Source: Lachnospiraceae bacterium (lineage in GTDB: Bacteria; Bacillota; Clostridia; Lachnospirales; Lachnospiraceae). Taken from it: a DNA stretch of 64,000 bases. The DNA lies in contig JAFUVF010000039.1 of the NCBI GenBank assembly GCA_017483735.1, positions 1-64,000 of the forward strand. The letters run 5' to 3'. A model generated the notes under the pieces. It saw only the letters and a program-made list of their open reading frames with translations, did not search any database and was not told the DNA's origin. This document shows positions 17,450 through 28,667 of this stretch, piece by piece; position 1 is the stretch's first letter, and each line of letters starts with the position of its first letter. The translations under genes and the position numbers were made by a program.

Positions 17450-17926
17450 ATGGCAGTAGAGAAGAAGGCAATCGTGCCTGTAAATGAGATTTCAACAACC
17501 GCTTCTAAGGCAGATGTTAAGCCTGTAGCAGCAGAGGCTAAGGCAGAAGATAAGAAGGCAGCTAAGCCTGCAGCAAAGAAGGCAACGGCAAAGAAAGCTA
17601 CAGCAAAGAAGACCACAACAAAGAAGGCTACAGCAACCAAGACTGCAGCTGCAAAGAAGCCCGCAGCAGCCAAGAAGACAGCTGAGAAGAAGACTGCAGC
17701 TAAGCCCGCAACAAAGGCAGCTATCAAGAGTACTTATGTAGTAGAGCTTTCCAACGGAGAGCAGTATGATGAGGCTCGTCTTACCAAGATTGCTAAGGAT
17801 GTATGGAAGTATGACCTTAAGCAGAAGGTTGCAGACCTTAAGTCCATCGAGCTCTATGTAAAGCCCGAGGAGCATGCTGTATACTACGTAATGAACACAG
17901 ACTTTACCGGACAGTTTGGAATTTAA
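17450..17926 (+). CDS. DUF6465 protein with histone H1-like Lys/Ala-rich region
   Basis: 158 residues. Residues 25-95 are almost only lysine, alanine and threonine in KKATAKKAT-like steps, as in histone H1-like and other DNA-compacting tails. Residues 98-158 are a small folded domain, YVVELSNGEQYDEARLTKIA and LKSIELYVKPEEHAVYYVMN, which matches DUF6465 of Lachnospiraceae. The start ATG has AAAGGAG nine bases upstream; the frame opens earlier but without a site. A strong promoter and terminator make it a single-gene unit. Nucleic-acid binding is inferred from composition. Confidence 0.8.
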   Translation: MAVEKKAIVPVNEISTTASKADVKPVAAEAKAEDKKAAKPAAKKATAKKATAKKTTTKKATATKTAAAKKPAAAKKTAEKKTAAKPATKAAIKSTYVVELSNGEQYDEARLTKIAKDVWKYDLKQKVADLKSIELYVKPEEHAVYYVMNTDFTGQFGI

Positions 17927-17953
17927 GCGCTTACGCTCACGAAAAGAATTAAT

Positions 17954-17992
17954 AAATGGGAATCGTATGCTTGCATACGGATTCCCATTTTT
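17954..17992 (+). terminator. intrinsic terminator after the DUF6465 gene
   Basis: A long stem pairs 17954-17970 (AAATGGGAATCGTATGC) with 17973-17990 around a two-base loop, with a small bulge, and ends in a T-rich tract. The A-rich left arm means it may also stop transcription from the other side. Confidence 0.85.
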
Positions 17993-18029
17993 AATTCTCT
18001 ATTTTTATATTTATTTTACAAATATCCCC

Positions 18030-18058
18030 TTGACACTTTAGAATCAGCGTAGTATCTT
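18030..18058 (+). promoter_or_regulatory. sigma-A promoter of the heat-shock operon
   Basis: TTGACA (18030-18035), 17 bases, TATCTT (18053-18058). The CIRCE operator begins 14 bases downstream, covering the transcription start. Confidence 0.85.
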
Positions 18059-18072
18059 AATGATTGTAGATG

Positions 18073-18099
18073 TTAGCACTCGACTTGATAGAGTGCTAA
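18073..18099 (+). promoter_or_regulatory. CIRCE operator bound by HrcA
   Basis: TTAGCACTC, nine bases, GAGTGCTAA: a perfect match to the CIRCE consensus. HrcA, encoded by the first gene of this operon, binds it and represses the operon until heat shock draws HrcA away from GroEL. Confidence 0.97.
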
Positions 18100-18121
18100 C
18101 AGACGCAAAGAGGTATTCTCT

Positions 18122-19174
18122 ATGGAGATGGATGGAAGAAAAACCAAGATATTGCAGGCGGTCATAAGGAATTATCTTGAGACCGGAGAACCCGTTGGCA
18201 GCAGGACAATATCCAAGTATACGGATCTCAATTTAAGCTCTGCAACTATCCGCAACGAGATGGCGGATTTGGAAGAAATGGGTTATATCATCCAGCCCCA
18301 TACTTCTGCCGGAAGAATTCCCTCGGACAAGGGTTACCGCTTCTATGTGGACACTATGATGGAAGCAAAAGAGCGGGAAATGGTGGAGATGAAGGATATG
18401 CTCCTTGAAAGACAGGACAAGCTGGAAAATCTCTTGAAGGAGGTTGCCAAATACCTTGCCAGAGATACCCAGTATGCCACCATGATTACCGCACCATCCA
18501 CTCATAGAAACAAGCTAAAGTTTATACAGCTTTCAAGAGTAGATGCGGGACAGATACTGGCGGTGGTTGTCATTGAAGGCAACGTGATAAAGAATAAGAT
18601 GCTATCAGTCTCCGAGGAACTATCTGATGAAACGCTTTTGAAGCTGAATATGCTTCTCAATACGAATTTGAACGGTCTCGCCATAGAGGAAATAAACCTC
18701 GCCATGATAGAGAAGCTTAAGCTGCAGGCGGGGATACACAGCGATATTGTGAGCGGTGTCATAGATGCAGTGGGCGAGGCGATAAGAGCTGATGAGGATT
18801 TGGAGATATATACCTCGGGAGCAAATAATATATTCAGATACCCGGAGCTTTCAGATAATGACAAAGCAAGCGAGCTCATAAATACTCTTGAAGAGAAGAA
18901 GCTTCTCACAGGACTTGTGGGGGGCACAGAGGAAGACCCTGATACCGAAAACGGTGGGATTCAGGTATATATAGGCGGAGAGATGCAGGTGCAGGGCATG
19001 GATAACTGTTCAGTAGTGACCGCCACATATGAGTTGGGAGAAGGCATGAGGGGGACTATAGGTATCGTAGGTCCCAAGAGAATGGATTATGACAGGGTAG
19101 TGGGTACGTTAAAGACGATGCGAAGCCACCTTGACAGATTATATAAGAACGGCGACAGCGCCGGGAAAGGGTAG
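18122..19174 (+). CDS. hrcA: heat-inducible transcription repressor HrcA
   Basis: 350 residues, normal length. The N-terminal winged helix reads LETGEPVGSRTISKYTDLNL and SSATIRNEMADLEEMGYI, followed by the conserved QPHTSAGRIPSDKGYRFYVD. The rest is the GAF-like and dimerisation part. It represses its own operon through the CIRCE just upstream. grpE follows five bases later. The start at 18122 gives the conserved N terminus; AGAGG lies a few bases upstream. Confidence 0.96.
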   Translation: MEMDGRKTKILQAVIRNYLETGEPVGSRTISKYTDLNLSSATIRNEMADLEEMGYIIQPHTSAGRIPSDKGYRFYVDTMMEAKEREMVEMKDMLLERQDKLENLLKEVAKYLARDTQYATMITAPSTHRNKLKFIQLSRVDAGQILAVVVIEGNVIKNKMLSVSEELSDETLLKLNMLLNTNLNGLAIEEINLAMIEKLKLQAGIHSDIVSGVIDAVGEAIRADEDLEIYTSGANNIFRYPELSDNDKASELINTLEEKKLLTGLVGGTEEDPDTENGGIQVYIGGEMQVQGMDNCSVVTATYELGEGMRGTIGIVGPKRMDYDRVVGTLKTMRSHLDRLYKNGDSAGKG

Positions 19175-19179
19175 CAAAG

Positions 19180-19785
19180 ATGGCAAAGAACGACAAGGAA
19201 GAACAGGAAGAAAAAGAGCTGGAAAAAGAAAACCCGGAAGAGACGGTGGAAGCTTCAGAGGAAGAAACGGTTGAAGAAGCCGCAGAGTCATCCGGGGAGG
19301 AAGGCACAGAGGAAGCAGAGGAAGAAATTTCCTTAGATAATGCGCCGAAAGCATTCCGTGAAAAAATAGAAGCTCTGGAAGACAGAGTCAAACGCCAGAT
19401 GGCAGAGTTTGAAAATTTCAGAAAGCGTACCGACAAGGAAAAGACAGCGATGTTTGATACGGGCGCAAGGAGCGTTCTGGAAAAGATTCTGCCGGTGGTG
19501 GACAATTTTGAAAGAGGTCTTGCATCCGTTCCGGAGGACAAAAAAGATGATGCCTTTGTGGACGGGATGAGCATGATATATAAGCAGCTTATGCAGGAGC
19601 TTGAAAATATCGGTGTCGAGCCGATAGAGGCGCTGGGACATGAGTTTGACCCCAATCTCCACAATGCGGTACAGCAGGTGGAGAGCGAGGAGTACGAATC
19701 CGGAGTTGTAGCAATGGAGCTCCAAAAGGGATATAAATATCATGATATCGTGATAAGACATTCCATGGTGGCGGTAGTGCAATAG
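19180..19785 (+). CDS. grpE: nucleotide exchange factor GrpE
   Basis: 201 residues. The first 60 are very rich in glutamate and disordered. A long coiled coil follows (KIEALEDRVKRQMAEFENFR, KRTDKEK), and then the four-helix and beta-wing part with the signature LPVVDNFERGL and IEALGHEFDPNLHNAVQQV. GrpE releases ADP from DnaK, which is encoded next. Second gene of the CIRCE operon. Confidence 0.96.
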   Translation: MAKNDKEEQEEKELEKENPEETVEASEEETVEEAAESSGEEGTEEAEEEISLDNAPKAFREKIEALEDRVKRQMAEFENFRKRTDKEKTAMFDTGARSVLEKILPVVDNFERGLASVPEDKKDDAFVDGMSMIYKQLMQELENIGVEPIEALGHEFDPNLHNAVQQVESEEYESGVVAMELQKGYKYHDIVIRHSMVAVVQ

Positions 19786-19819
19786 CGGACTATAGCGCTG
19801 TAACAGGTAAATTATTTAA

Positions 19820-21733
<1,914 letters not shown>

Positions 21734-21741
21734 TTTCATAG

Positions 21742-21874
21742 GCGACCGCCGTCCAAATATGTCTTGGGTAGACATCCGCAGTGTCGGTTCTTGATGAGGT
21801 TTTGTCGAATCTAGAACCGCTACACGAGGACACAAGCGAGAGCGGTCACCCAAGACATATTTGAGACAGGTCGC
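21742..21874. repeat. large imperfect inverted repeat between dnaK and dnaJ
   Basis: A 16-base perfect pair, 21754-21769 (CAAATATGTCTTGGGT) with 21848-21863, is extended outward by GCGACC (21742-21747) with GGTCGC (21869-21874). Inside it lies a second hairpin, CGGTTCT (21785-21791) with AGAACCG (21813-21819). There is no reading frame and no T tract, so it is not a plain terminator. It could be an RNA-processing site that sets the dnaK to dnaJ ratio, or a small palindromic repeat element. No second copy was noticed in the window. Confidence 0.75.
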
Positions 21875-21895
21875 AATTTTATAAGGATTATTATT

Positions 21896-23068
21896 ATGGC
21901 AGAAGCAAAGCGGGACTACTACGAAGTCCTGGGAGTAGAAAAAAATGCCGATGAAGCGGCTATAAAGAAAGCATATCGAGTCCTTGCCAAAAAGTATCAT
22001 CCGGATATGAATCCGGGTGATGCTGAGGCAGAGAAGAAATTCAAGGAAGCCTCAGAGGCATATGCGGTACTCTCTGACCCCGACAAGAGAAAGCAGTATG
22101 ACCAGTTCGGACATGCAGCCTTTGATCAGGGTGCAGGAGGCGCAGGCGGCTTTGATTTCTCAGGAATGGATTTCTCGGATATCTTCGGAGATATCTTTGG
22201 GGACTTCTTCGGAGGAAGCAGATCCAGAAGCGCCAATTACAACGGCCCCAGAAAGGGAGCAAATCTCCATACCTCAGTCAGACTGTCCTTTGAGGAGGCA
22301 GTATTTGGCTGTAAAAAGGAGATAGAGCTTACCGTAAAGGAGAACTGTAAGACCTGCAACGGCACAGGCGCAAAGCCCGGTACACAGCCCTCCACATGCT
22401 CCAAGTGCGGAGGAAAAGGTCAGGTTGTGTTCACACAGCAGTCCTTCTTCGGAACCGTAAGAAATGTACAGACCTGTCCCGACTGTGGTGGCAGCGGAAA
22501 GATTATAAAGGATAAATGTGCCGACTGCAAAGGAACAGGGTACATTCCCATGAAGAAGCGATATTCCGTGGATATACCCGCTGGAATCGAGTCCGGTCAG
22601 GCAATAAATATGCCGGGTCTGGGAGAGCCGGGAATAAACGGAGGCTCCAGAGGAGATGTGCGTGTCGAGGCCATTGTTGGAAGACACCCCATATTCCAGA
22701 GACAGGATATGAATATTTTCTCAACAGTTCCGGTTTCCTTCCCCGTAGCTGCTCTGGGCGGAGAGGTTCTTATAGACACTGTGGACGGAAAGGTTGCATA
22801 TGATGTGAAGCCCGGAACCCAGACGGACACAAAGGTCAGACTTAAGGGAAAGGGCGTTCCGTCCTTGAGAAACAAGGATATACGTGGCGACCATTATGTG
22901 ACGCTTGTAGTACAGGTGCCGGAGAAGCTTTCCTCAGAAGCAAAGGAGCTTTTAAAGCAGTTTGACGCAGCCAACGACGATTCCCTGAATGCAGTTAAGC
23001 GTGCGCAGGAAAAGGACGGCAGGGATACGGATAAGGACGGAAAGAAAAAAGGTAAATTCTGGAAATAA
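21896..23068 (+). CDS. dnaJ: molecular chaperone DnaJ (Hsp40)
   Basis: 390 residues. The J domain has [20 protein letters not shown] and the HPD triad in [12 protein letters not shown] Gly/Phe-rich stretch follows, then four zinc-binding CxxCxGxG repeats ([32 protein letters not shown]), then the C-terminal substrate-binding domains with [14 protein letters not shown] strands and a lysine-rich tail. It stimulates the DnaK ATPase and hands over substrates. It is separated from dnaK by the 160-base inverted-repeat region. Confidence 0.98.
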   Translation: MAEAKRDYYEVLGVEKNADEAAIKKAYRVLAKKYHPDMNPGDAEAEKKFKEASEAYAVLSDPDKRKQYDQFGHAAFDQGAGGAGGFDFSGMDFSDIFGDIFGDFFGGSRSRSANYNGPRKGANLHTSVRLSFEEAVFGCKKEIELTVKENCKTCNGTGAKPGTQPSTCSKCGGKGQVVFTQQSFFGTVRNVQTCPDCGGSGKIIKDKCADCKGTGYIPMKKRYSVDIPAGIESGQAINMPGLGEPGINGGSRGDVRVEAIVGRHPIFQRQDMNIFSTVPVSFPVAALGGEVLIDTVDGKVAYDVKPGTQTDTKVRLKGKGVPSLRNKDIRGDHYVTLVVQVPEKLSSEAKELLKQFDAANDDSLNAVKRAQEKDGRDTDKDGKKKGKFWK

Positions 23069-23073
23069 GGATA

Positions 23074-24271
23074 ATGCGCATTTTTAAATTTGAAGAAGCG
23101 TTGATTGAGTACATTAAGAGGCATCTTGACATATTATTTATTATTGCAGTCAGCATCCTCGGGATTCTGATCAGATTTCCTTTACGAAATTTTCTGTCGG
23201 ATGATATGCAGGTGTTCCTCATAGGATGGTATTATCAGCTCAAGGATAACGGTGGTTTTACGGCACTTGGCACTCAGGTAGGGAATTATAATCTGGTATA
23301 TCAGTTTTTGATTGCCGCTTTTACATATCTGCCTGTCGAGTGCCATATTATGTATAAGGTGTTGTCCATATTATTTGACTATGTTCTGGCGACAGGTGGG
23401 GCTGTATTTGCTTCAAAGATTGCACCAACGAAAAAGCATATTCCCGCAGTAATATATGCAGCGATACTTTTGCTGCCTACAGTAGTGCTTAATTCGGCGG
23501 CGTGGGGACAATGTGACTCCATTTATACTGCATTCATAATATTGTCGATATTGGCTCTTTATGAAAAGAAATATGTAGGGGCTTTCGTGCTGCTAGGGAT
23601 ATCATTCACATTTAAGCTTCAATTTATTTTTTTTTCTGCCGTTTTATATTTGGCACTATCTCAACCGCAAAGAGTATTCAGTAATAAATTTCCTGTTGAT
23701 TCCCGTGGCAGGCTGGGTTTGCACACTTCCCGCTGTAATAGTCGGACGAAGGAATATTTTTGATTTCTTTAAAGTGTATATGGAGCAGCCTTTCACAGAT
23801 CAGGATATGGTGCTGTATTTTCCTAATCTTTGGGCTTTGGTCAGAGGAGATTATTGGTATACCAGATTCTTTGCATTTATTCTTGCCGTTGCCATACTTG
23901 GCGTGATAACATATCTTCTTTTGCGTAAGGGTATAGACCTTTCGACACCCGAAAATTTTTTGGTTTTTGCCAGTCTATCTATTTGGACATGCGTGGAGTT
24001 CATGCCGGGAATGCACAACAGGTATTCGTATCCTTTGGATATATTGCTTGTGATTCTGCTTTCCTATGACTGCAAAAAATATTGGAAATATGCCTTTTTG
24101 TGCATAGGGATAAGTCTTTATTTATATGGGTGGACGCTCTTCTTCCCTGAGGAGGGAGATGCGGGCTACCTGCTGTCATCGGTTCTGTATCTTGCAGGCT
24201 ATATGCATTTCCTGTTTACTGCTGTTTTTGATATTTTTGTTTGTGATAAAGATGCTGAAAAAAAAGTATGA
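23074..24271 (+). pseudogene. frameshifted GT-C-like membrane glycosyltransferase
   Basis: The first part (from 23074) holds several membrane helices and the motif AAWGQCDSIYTAFIILSILA, typical of GT39/GT87-like mannosyltransferases. After SAVLYLALSQ (about base 23662) it runs into unrelated residues. The continuation lies in the next frame: RKEYSVINFLLIPVAGWVC and onward, with further helices to 24271. One extra base near 23660-23670 explains the break. A run of nine to ten T's just upstream (about 23625-23635) is a possible sequencing-error or slippage site. Without the shift the protein would have about 400 residues. It is either a recent pseudogene, a phase-variable gene or an assembly error. 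Confidence 0.7.
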
Positions 24272-25736
24272 TAACGACAAAATAAAGAAGAATATCTCGC
24301 TATTTACACTGTTTGTGACAGCAGTACATATTCTACTGCTCATAGCAATTTCTTTGTATAATTTTATGAGTCTTGACGATTATTTTTTTGCCATGGAGAC
24401 AGGGAATGTATGGAGGGAGAGCCATTCACTGTTTGCCACAATCAAAAAGGGTATTGTCTTTACCTTTAACAGATATATGACATGGCAGGGAAACTATACA
24501 TGGGTTCTGCCGAATTCCGTACTTCTCGGTATTTTCGGAGAGTCGGCATATTATATAGTCACAATCCTTGTCATCGGAATGCTGCTTTTGGGAAATTATA
24601 CTCTGGTGTATGAAGTTTTCAATCGAATATGCAAAGCAGGAAAGTCGGAAGCTGTAATTATCGCTAATACTTTGTTTTTGATGGAAACATTGTTTATGCC
24701 TTATCCGGTGGAGGGGATGTACTGGTTCTGCGGTTCCTTTGAGTATATGTTTTTTTACGGGCTTATGATGTTTACCATAGCCTGCATGCTGCATCAGGTC
24801 AACAAAAAAACCGACGATAGGACAAAAAAAATTTTATTTGAAGTATTTATCGGGATATTGCAGTTTGCCGTCGCAGGGAGCAATTTTGTGGTTGCGCTCA
24901 TTCTGGGCATAACGGATGTCTGCTTTATAATATATGCCCTGTTAAGAAACAAAAGTATTCTTAAATACGAGATTATCATAGCAGCATTCTTTGTGACAGC
25001 CTTTATTTTAAATGTTGCAGCGCCGGGGAATGTGTACAGAGATGCTGCGGAGGGAGCAGATATATCAGTATTCTATGCAATATATCTTTCTTTTGCGTGG
25101 GGAATAAAGTATATAATAACCAATCTTTTTCCTCCGTATATTTTGTTGGCAATCCTTCTCATACCGATATTTATTCACATTGCAGGGAAAAGTGGTCTGA
25201 GCTTTCCGTATCCTTTATTTGTACTTATTTTTTCTTTCTGCATTTTTTCGGCACATTTTACTCCATCCGCATATTCCATCGGGCAGCAGGGCCCGGGACG
25301 TGTGTTGAATCTGTACAGGGTCGCTTTTTTCCTTTGGCTGTACGGAAACGAATTTTATTGTGCGGGATTCGTTGTCCGGAAATATAAAGAGACTCTGTTT
25401 AAGGAAAGAAACAGAACCTTCAGGGGAATTGCATACGCAGGCTGTACGGCAGCCCTTATATTGTTTTTTGCATCATTATATTTTTACGGAGGAACCTCTC
25501 TTACTTCTGTAAGCGCTGCGCTTTCCCTGAAAAGAGGAGAAGGGCAGGCATATTATGAGACTCATCTGGAGCGCCTGGCCATTCTTAGGGATGCTTCGGT
25601 AAGGGATGCAGTGCTTCCGGATTTTGAGATAAAGCCCTATCTCTTATATTGCAATGATATAGAAACCTTTGACAGCAGCTGGATGAACACCACTATGGCA
25701 GAATACTACGGAAAAGAAACCGTAGTCAGAGAATGA
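24252..25736 (+). CDS. DUF6056-like multi-pass membrane protein
   Basis: 494 residues with about eleven helices. After the first helix comes NFMSLDDYFFAMETG and later YMTWQGNYTWVLPN, the pattern of DUF6056 membrane proteins, which resemble GT-C glycosyltransferases (acidic DD after helix 1). The start ATG at 24252 gives the basic MLKKKYDNDK before the first helix; the longer frame upstream overlaps the previous gene in another frame. It overlaps that gene by 20 bases, so the two were one unit. It probably takes part in surface-glycan assembly; this is inferred. Confidence 0.65.
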   Translation: MLKKKYDNDKIKKNISLFTLFVTAVHILLLIAISLYNFMSLDDYFFAMETGNVWRESHSLFATIKKGIVFTFNRYMTWQGNYTWVLPNSVLLGIFGESAYYIVTILVIGMLLLGNYTLVYEVFNRICKAGKSEAVIIANTLFLMETLFMPYPVEGMYWFCGSFEYMFFYGLMMFTIACMLHQVNKKTDDRTKKILFEVFIGILQFAVAGSNFVVALILGITDVCFIIYALLRNKSILKYEIIIAAFFVTAFILNVAAPGNVYRDAAEGADISVFYAIYLSFAWGIKYIITNLFPPYILLAILLIPIFIHIAGKSGLSFPYPLFVLIFSFCIFSAHFTPSAYSIGQQGPGRVLNLYRVAFFLWLYGNEFYCAGFVVRKYKETLFKERNRTFRGIAYAGCTAALILFFASLYFYGGTSLTSVSAALSLKRGEGQAYYETHLERLAILRDASVRDAVLPDFEIKPYLLYCNDIETFDSSWMNTTMAEYYGKETVVRE

Positions 25737-25752
25737 CGAGGACGAGACAAAT

Positions 25753-26742
25753 ATGAAATGGACAAGATTCAGGATCAAAACCACTACCGAGGCGGAGGAC
25801 ATCATCATATCCGATTTGTATGATATTGGTCTGGACGGAGCGCAGATTGAGGACAAGCTTCCGCTTACGCCCCTTGAGAAGGAGCAGATGTTTGTGGATA
25901 TTATGCCGGAAAGTGAAGAGAATGACGGCGTTGCATATTTAAGCTTTTTTGTGGAGCAGGACGAAGCCGGAAAGCTCCGTCTTAATGATGAGGAGTTGAC
26001 ACCGGAGGAGGTTTCGGCAAGGATAGAGAATGTCTTAAAGGAAACTGCGGAATTTATGGATATCGGAGATGCCAGGCTTAGTGTGGATGAGACGGAGGAT
26101 TTGGACTGGATAAACAACTGGAAGCAGTATTTTCACAGCTTCAGGATAGATGACATTCTTGTGATTCCTTCCTGGGAGGAGGAGTCTGAAAATGCCGATT
26201 ACAAATATAAGCTCCGCATAGACCCGGGGACGGCATTTGGCACGGGAATGCATGAGACCACGCAGCTTTGCATAAGGCAGCTCAGAAAATATGTGAATGA
26301 TGAGACCGAGCTGTTGGATGTGGGCTGCGGGAGCGGCATCCTCTCAATACTATCGCTTATGTTCGGCGCAAAGCACGCTTTGGGAACAGACCTTGACCCC
26401 TGTGCCGTTTCGGCGGTTGCGGATAATTGTGAAAAGAATAATATTGATACTAGCAGATTAGAGCTTATCATAGGAAACATAATAACGGACAATGCAGTAA
26501 AGGAAAAAGCGGGAATCGAAAAATATGATATAGTGGTGGCGAATATCCTTGCGGATGTATTGATACCGCTGACTCCCGTGATATATGATAATCTGAAAAA
26601 GGGCGGTATATACATAACCTCCGGCATAATAGAGGGCAAGGAAAAGGATGTATGCGAGGCAGCAGAAAGAGCGGGGCTTAAAGTGATAGAGGTAACCTCA
26701 CAGGGAGAATGGCGCTCCGTTACCGCCAAAAAGGAGATATAA
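25753..26742 (+). CDS. prmA: ribosomal protein L11 methyltransferase PrmA
   Basis: 329 residues. The N-terminal substrate-recognition domain begins MKWTRFRIKTTTEAEDIIIS. The SAM-dependent methyltransferase part shows DPGTAFGTGMHETTQLC and LLDVGCGSGILSI (motif I), then VVANILADVL. It methylates ribosomal protein L11. The stop overlaps the next start codon (rsmE), a conserved pair in Firmicutes, often after dnaJ as here, apart from the two inserted membrane genes. Confidence 0.95.
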   Translation: MKWTRFRIKTTTEAEDIIISDLYDIGLDGAQIEDKLPLTPLEKEQMFVDIMPESEENDGVAYLSFFVEQDEAGKLRLNDEELTPEEVSARIENVLKETAEFMDIGDARLSVDETEDLDWINNWKQYFHSFRIDDILVIPSWEEESENADYKYKLRIDPGTAFGTGMHETTQLCIRQLRKYVNDETELLDVGCGSGILSILSLMFGAKHALGTDLDPCAVSAVADNCEKNNIDTSRLELIIGNIITDNAVKEKAGIEKYDIVVANILADVLIPLTPVIYDNLKKGGIYITSGIIEGKEKDVCEAAERAGLKVIEVTSQGEWRSVTAKKEI

Positions 26743-27512
26743 TGCAGCATTTTTTTGTCGACAAAAGCTGTATTGACGAAGCAGCCCGTCGGGTAGTGAT
26801 CACAGGCTCCGATTACAATCACATAAAAAATGTCCTCCGCATGGCTAAAGGAGAAGAGCTGTCCGTAAGCCTGAAGGAAGATACGGAGGAGAGAGTTGAG
26901 TATCGGCTCGGGATTCTTAAGTATACCGACAACTCTGTCATATGTGAAATACGCTTCACAAAGGAAGCAAACGCAGAGCTTCCCTGCAGGATATATCTAT
27001 TTCAAGGTCTTCCCAAAAGCGACAAAATGGAGTATATTGTGAAAAAGGCGGTGGAGCTTGGAGCATATGAGATAATCCCTGTCGCAATGAAGCGCTCCGT
27101 GGTAAAGCTGGATGAGAAAAAAGCATTGGCAAAGATCGGACGCTGGCAGCAGATATCCGAGGCGGCGGCGAAGCAGAGCAAGCGTGCCATAATACCCGGA
27201 GTCGGGAATGTTATGAGCTTTCCGGAGGCTGTGGAAACGGCAAAAGGGCTTGACAGAGTGCTGATACCTTACGAGCTTATGAAGGACGAAAATTCTTCCG
27301 CAATGGACAGGACAAGGGAAGTAATAGGCAGTATTGAACAGGGGCAGAGCATCGGAATATTTGTGGGACCGGAGGGAGGCTTTGATGAGGACGAGATTGC
27401 TCTCGCCGAAAAAAGCGGATTTGAAAAGATTTCTCTGGGGAACAGGATACTTAGAACAGAGACGGCTCCCTTATGTGTTTTGAGCTTTTTGATATATGCT
27501 TTGGATAAATAA
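26742..27512 (+). CDS. rsmE: 16S rRNA (uracil(1498)-N3)-methyltransferase RsmE
   Basis: 256 residues of the SPOUT class. DYNHIKNVLRMAKGEELSVS is the PUA-like N-terminal domain, and YLFQGLPKSDKMEYIVKKAV, FVGPEGGFDEDEI and LGNRILRTETAPL form the knot that binds S-adenosylmethionine. The ATG at 26742 overlaps the prmA stop, and an AAGGAG site lies seven bases before it. The next gene overlaps by one base. Confidence 0.95.
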   Translation: MQHFFVDKSCIDEAARRVVITGSDYNHIKNVLRMAKGEELSVSLKEDTEERVEYRLGILKYTDNSVICEIRFTKEANAELPCRIYLFQGLPKSDKMEYIVKKAVELGAYEIIPVAMKRSVVKLDEKKALAKIGRWQQISEAAAKQSKRAIIPGVGNVMSFPEAVETAKGLDRVLIPYELMKDENSSAMDRTREVIGSIEQGQSIGIFVGPEGGFDEDEIALAEKSGFEKISLGNRILRTETAPLCVLSFLIYALDK

Positions 27513-28666
27513 TGGAAAAGATGGAAGTATATTTGGATAATTCTGCGACCACAAGGGTTTTGCCCGAGGTTGCGGAGCTTGTAAACAAAATAATGACGGA
27601 GGATTACGGCAACCCCTCCAGTATGCATATGAAGGGTGTAGAAGCCGAAAAGTATGTCAGGGAGGCAAAAGAAAATATCGCCCGCACATTGAAATGCGCC
27701 GAAAAAAATATACTCTTTACCTCCGGCGGAACGGAATCCGATAATCTTGCGCTGACGGGAAGCGCCAGGGCAAATATGAGAAAGGGCAGGCATATAATCA
27801 CCACAAAGATCGAGCATCCGGCGGTGCTCAATACCGCAAAGGCTCTTTCGGAGGAAGGCTTTGAGGTATCCTATCTTGACGTGGACGGAAACGGAGTTAT
27901 AGATTTGGATGAGCTTGATAAGCTCATAAGGGATGATACCATACTTGTGTCAATAATGCATACCAACAATGAAATCGGCTCTCTCCAGCCCATAGCGGAG
28001 GCGGGAGAACTGATAAAAGGGAAGAATCGGGAGTGCCTTTTTCATGTGGATGCGGTGCAGGGCTACGGAAAGGCGCATATAATCCCCAGGCGGATGAAGA
28101 TAGACATGATGTCGGTAAGCGCTCATAAGCTTCACGGTCCAAAGGGAGCAGGCTTTCTCTATATAGCTGATAATGTGAAGCTGAAGCCTATAATATATGG
28201 CGGCGGGCAGCAGGGAGGACTTCGCTCCGGAACGGACAATGTGCCGGGGATTGCCGGAATGGGGCTTGCAGCAAAGCTTTTGTATGAAAATATTGACGGG
28301 GATTTGAGCCGTCTGTCACAGCTAAAGGAAAAGCTGACAGAGGGACTTAAGGGTCTCGAAGGAGTATATATAAACGGAGCCCTCGGGGCACCCCATATTG
28401 TAAGCGCAAGCTTTGAAGGCATAAGAAGCGAGGTGCTTCTCCACGCATTGGAGGAAAAGGGAATTTATATATCCGCAGGCAGCGCCTGCTCCTCACACAA
28501 AAGGGAGCCCTCTGCCACCCTTTCGGCAATAGGAGTAAGGAAGGAGCTTTTGGAGTCCACAGTACGGTTTTCCGCCTCAATCCTTACTACGGAAGAAGAA
28601 ATAGACTACACCTTGTCAGCTCTTTCCGAGGTGCTTGACAAATACAGGAAATATACGAGGAAATGA
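27512..28666 (+). CDS. cysteine desulfurase (NifS/IscS family)
   Basis: 384 residues. VYLDNSATTRVLPEV is the conserved start. SGGTESDNLAL binds the cofactor, SAHKLHGPKGAGF contains the pyridoxal-phosphate lysine, and SAGSACSSHK carries the active cysteine that holds the persulfide. It removes sulfur from cysteine. The next gene is thiI, two bases later, so this enzyme most likely feeds ThiI for 4-thiouridine in tRNA, like NifZ in Bacillus subtilis, rather than general iron-sulfur assembly. Confidence 0.92.
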   Translation: MEKMEVYLDNSATTRVLPEVAELVNKIMTEDYGNPSSMHMKGVEAEKYVREAKENIARTLKCAEKNILFTSGGTESDNLALTGSARANMRKGRHIITTKIEHPAVLNTAKALSEEGFEVSYLDVDGNGVIDLDELDKLIRDDTILVSIMHTNNEIGSLQPIAEAGELIKGKNRECLFHVDAVQGYGKAHIIPRRMKIDMMSVSAHKLHGPKGAGFLYIADNVKLKPIIYGGGQQGGLRSGTDNVPGIAGMGLAAKLLYENIDGDLSRLSQLKEKLTEGLKGLEGVYINGALGAPHIVSASFEGIRSEVLLHALEEKGIYISAGSACSSHKREPSATLSAIGVRKELLESTVRFSASILTTEEEIDYTLSALSEVLDKYRKYTRK

Positions 28667-28667
28667 T

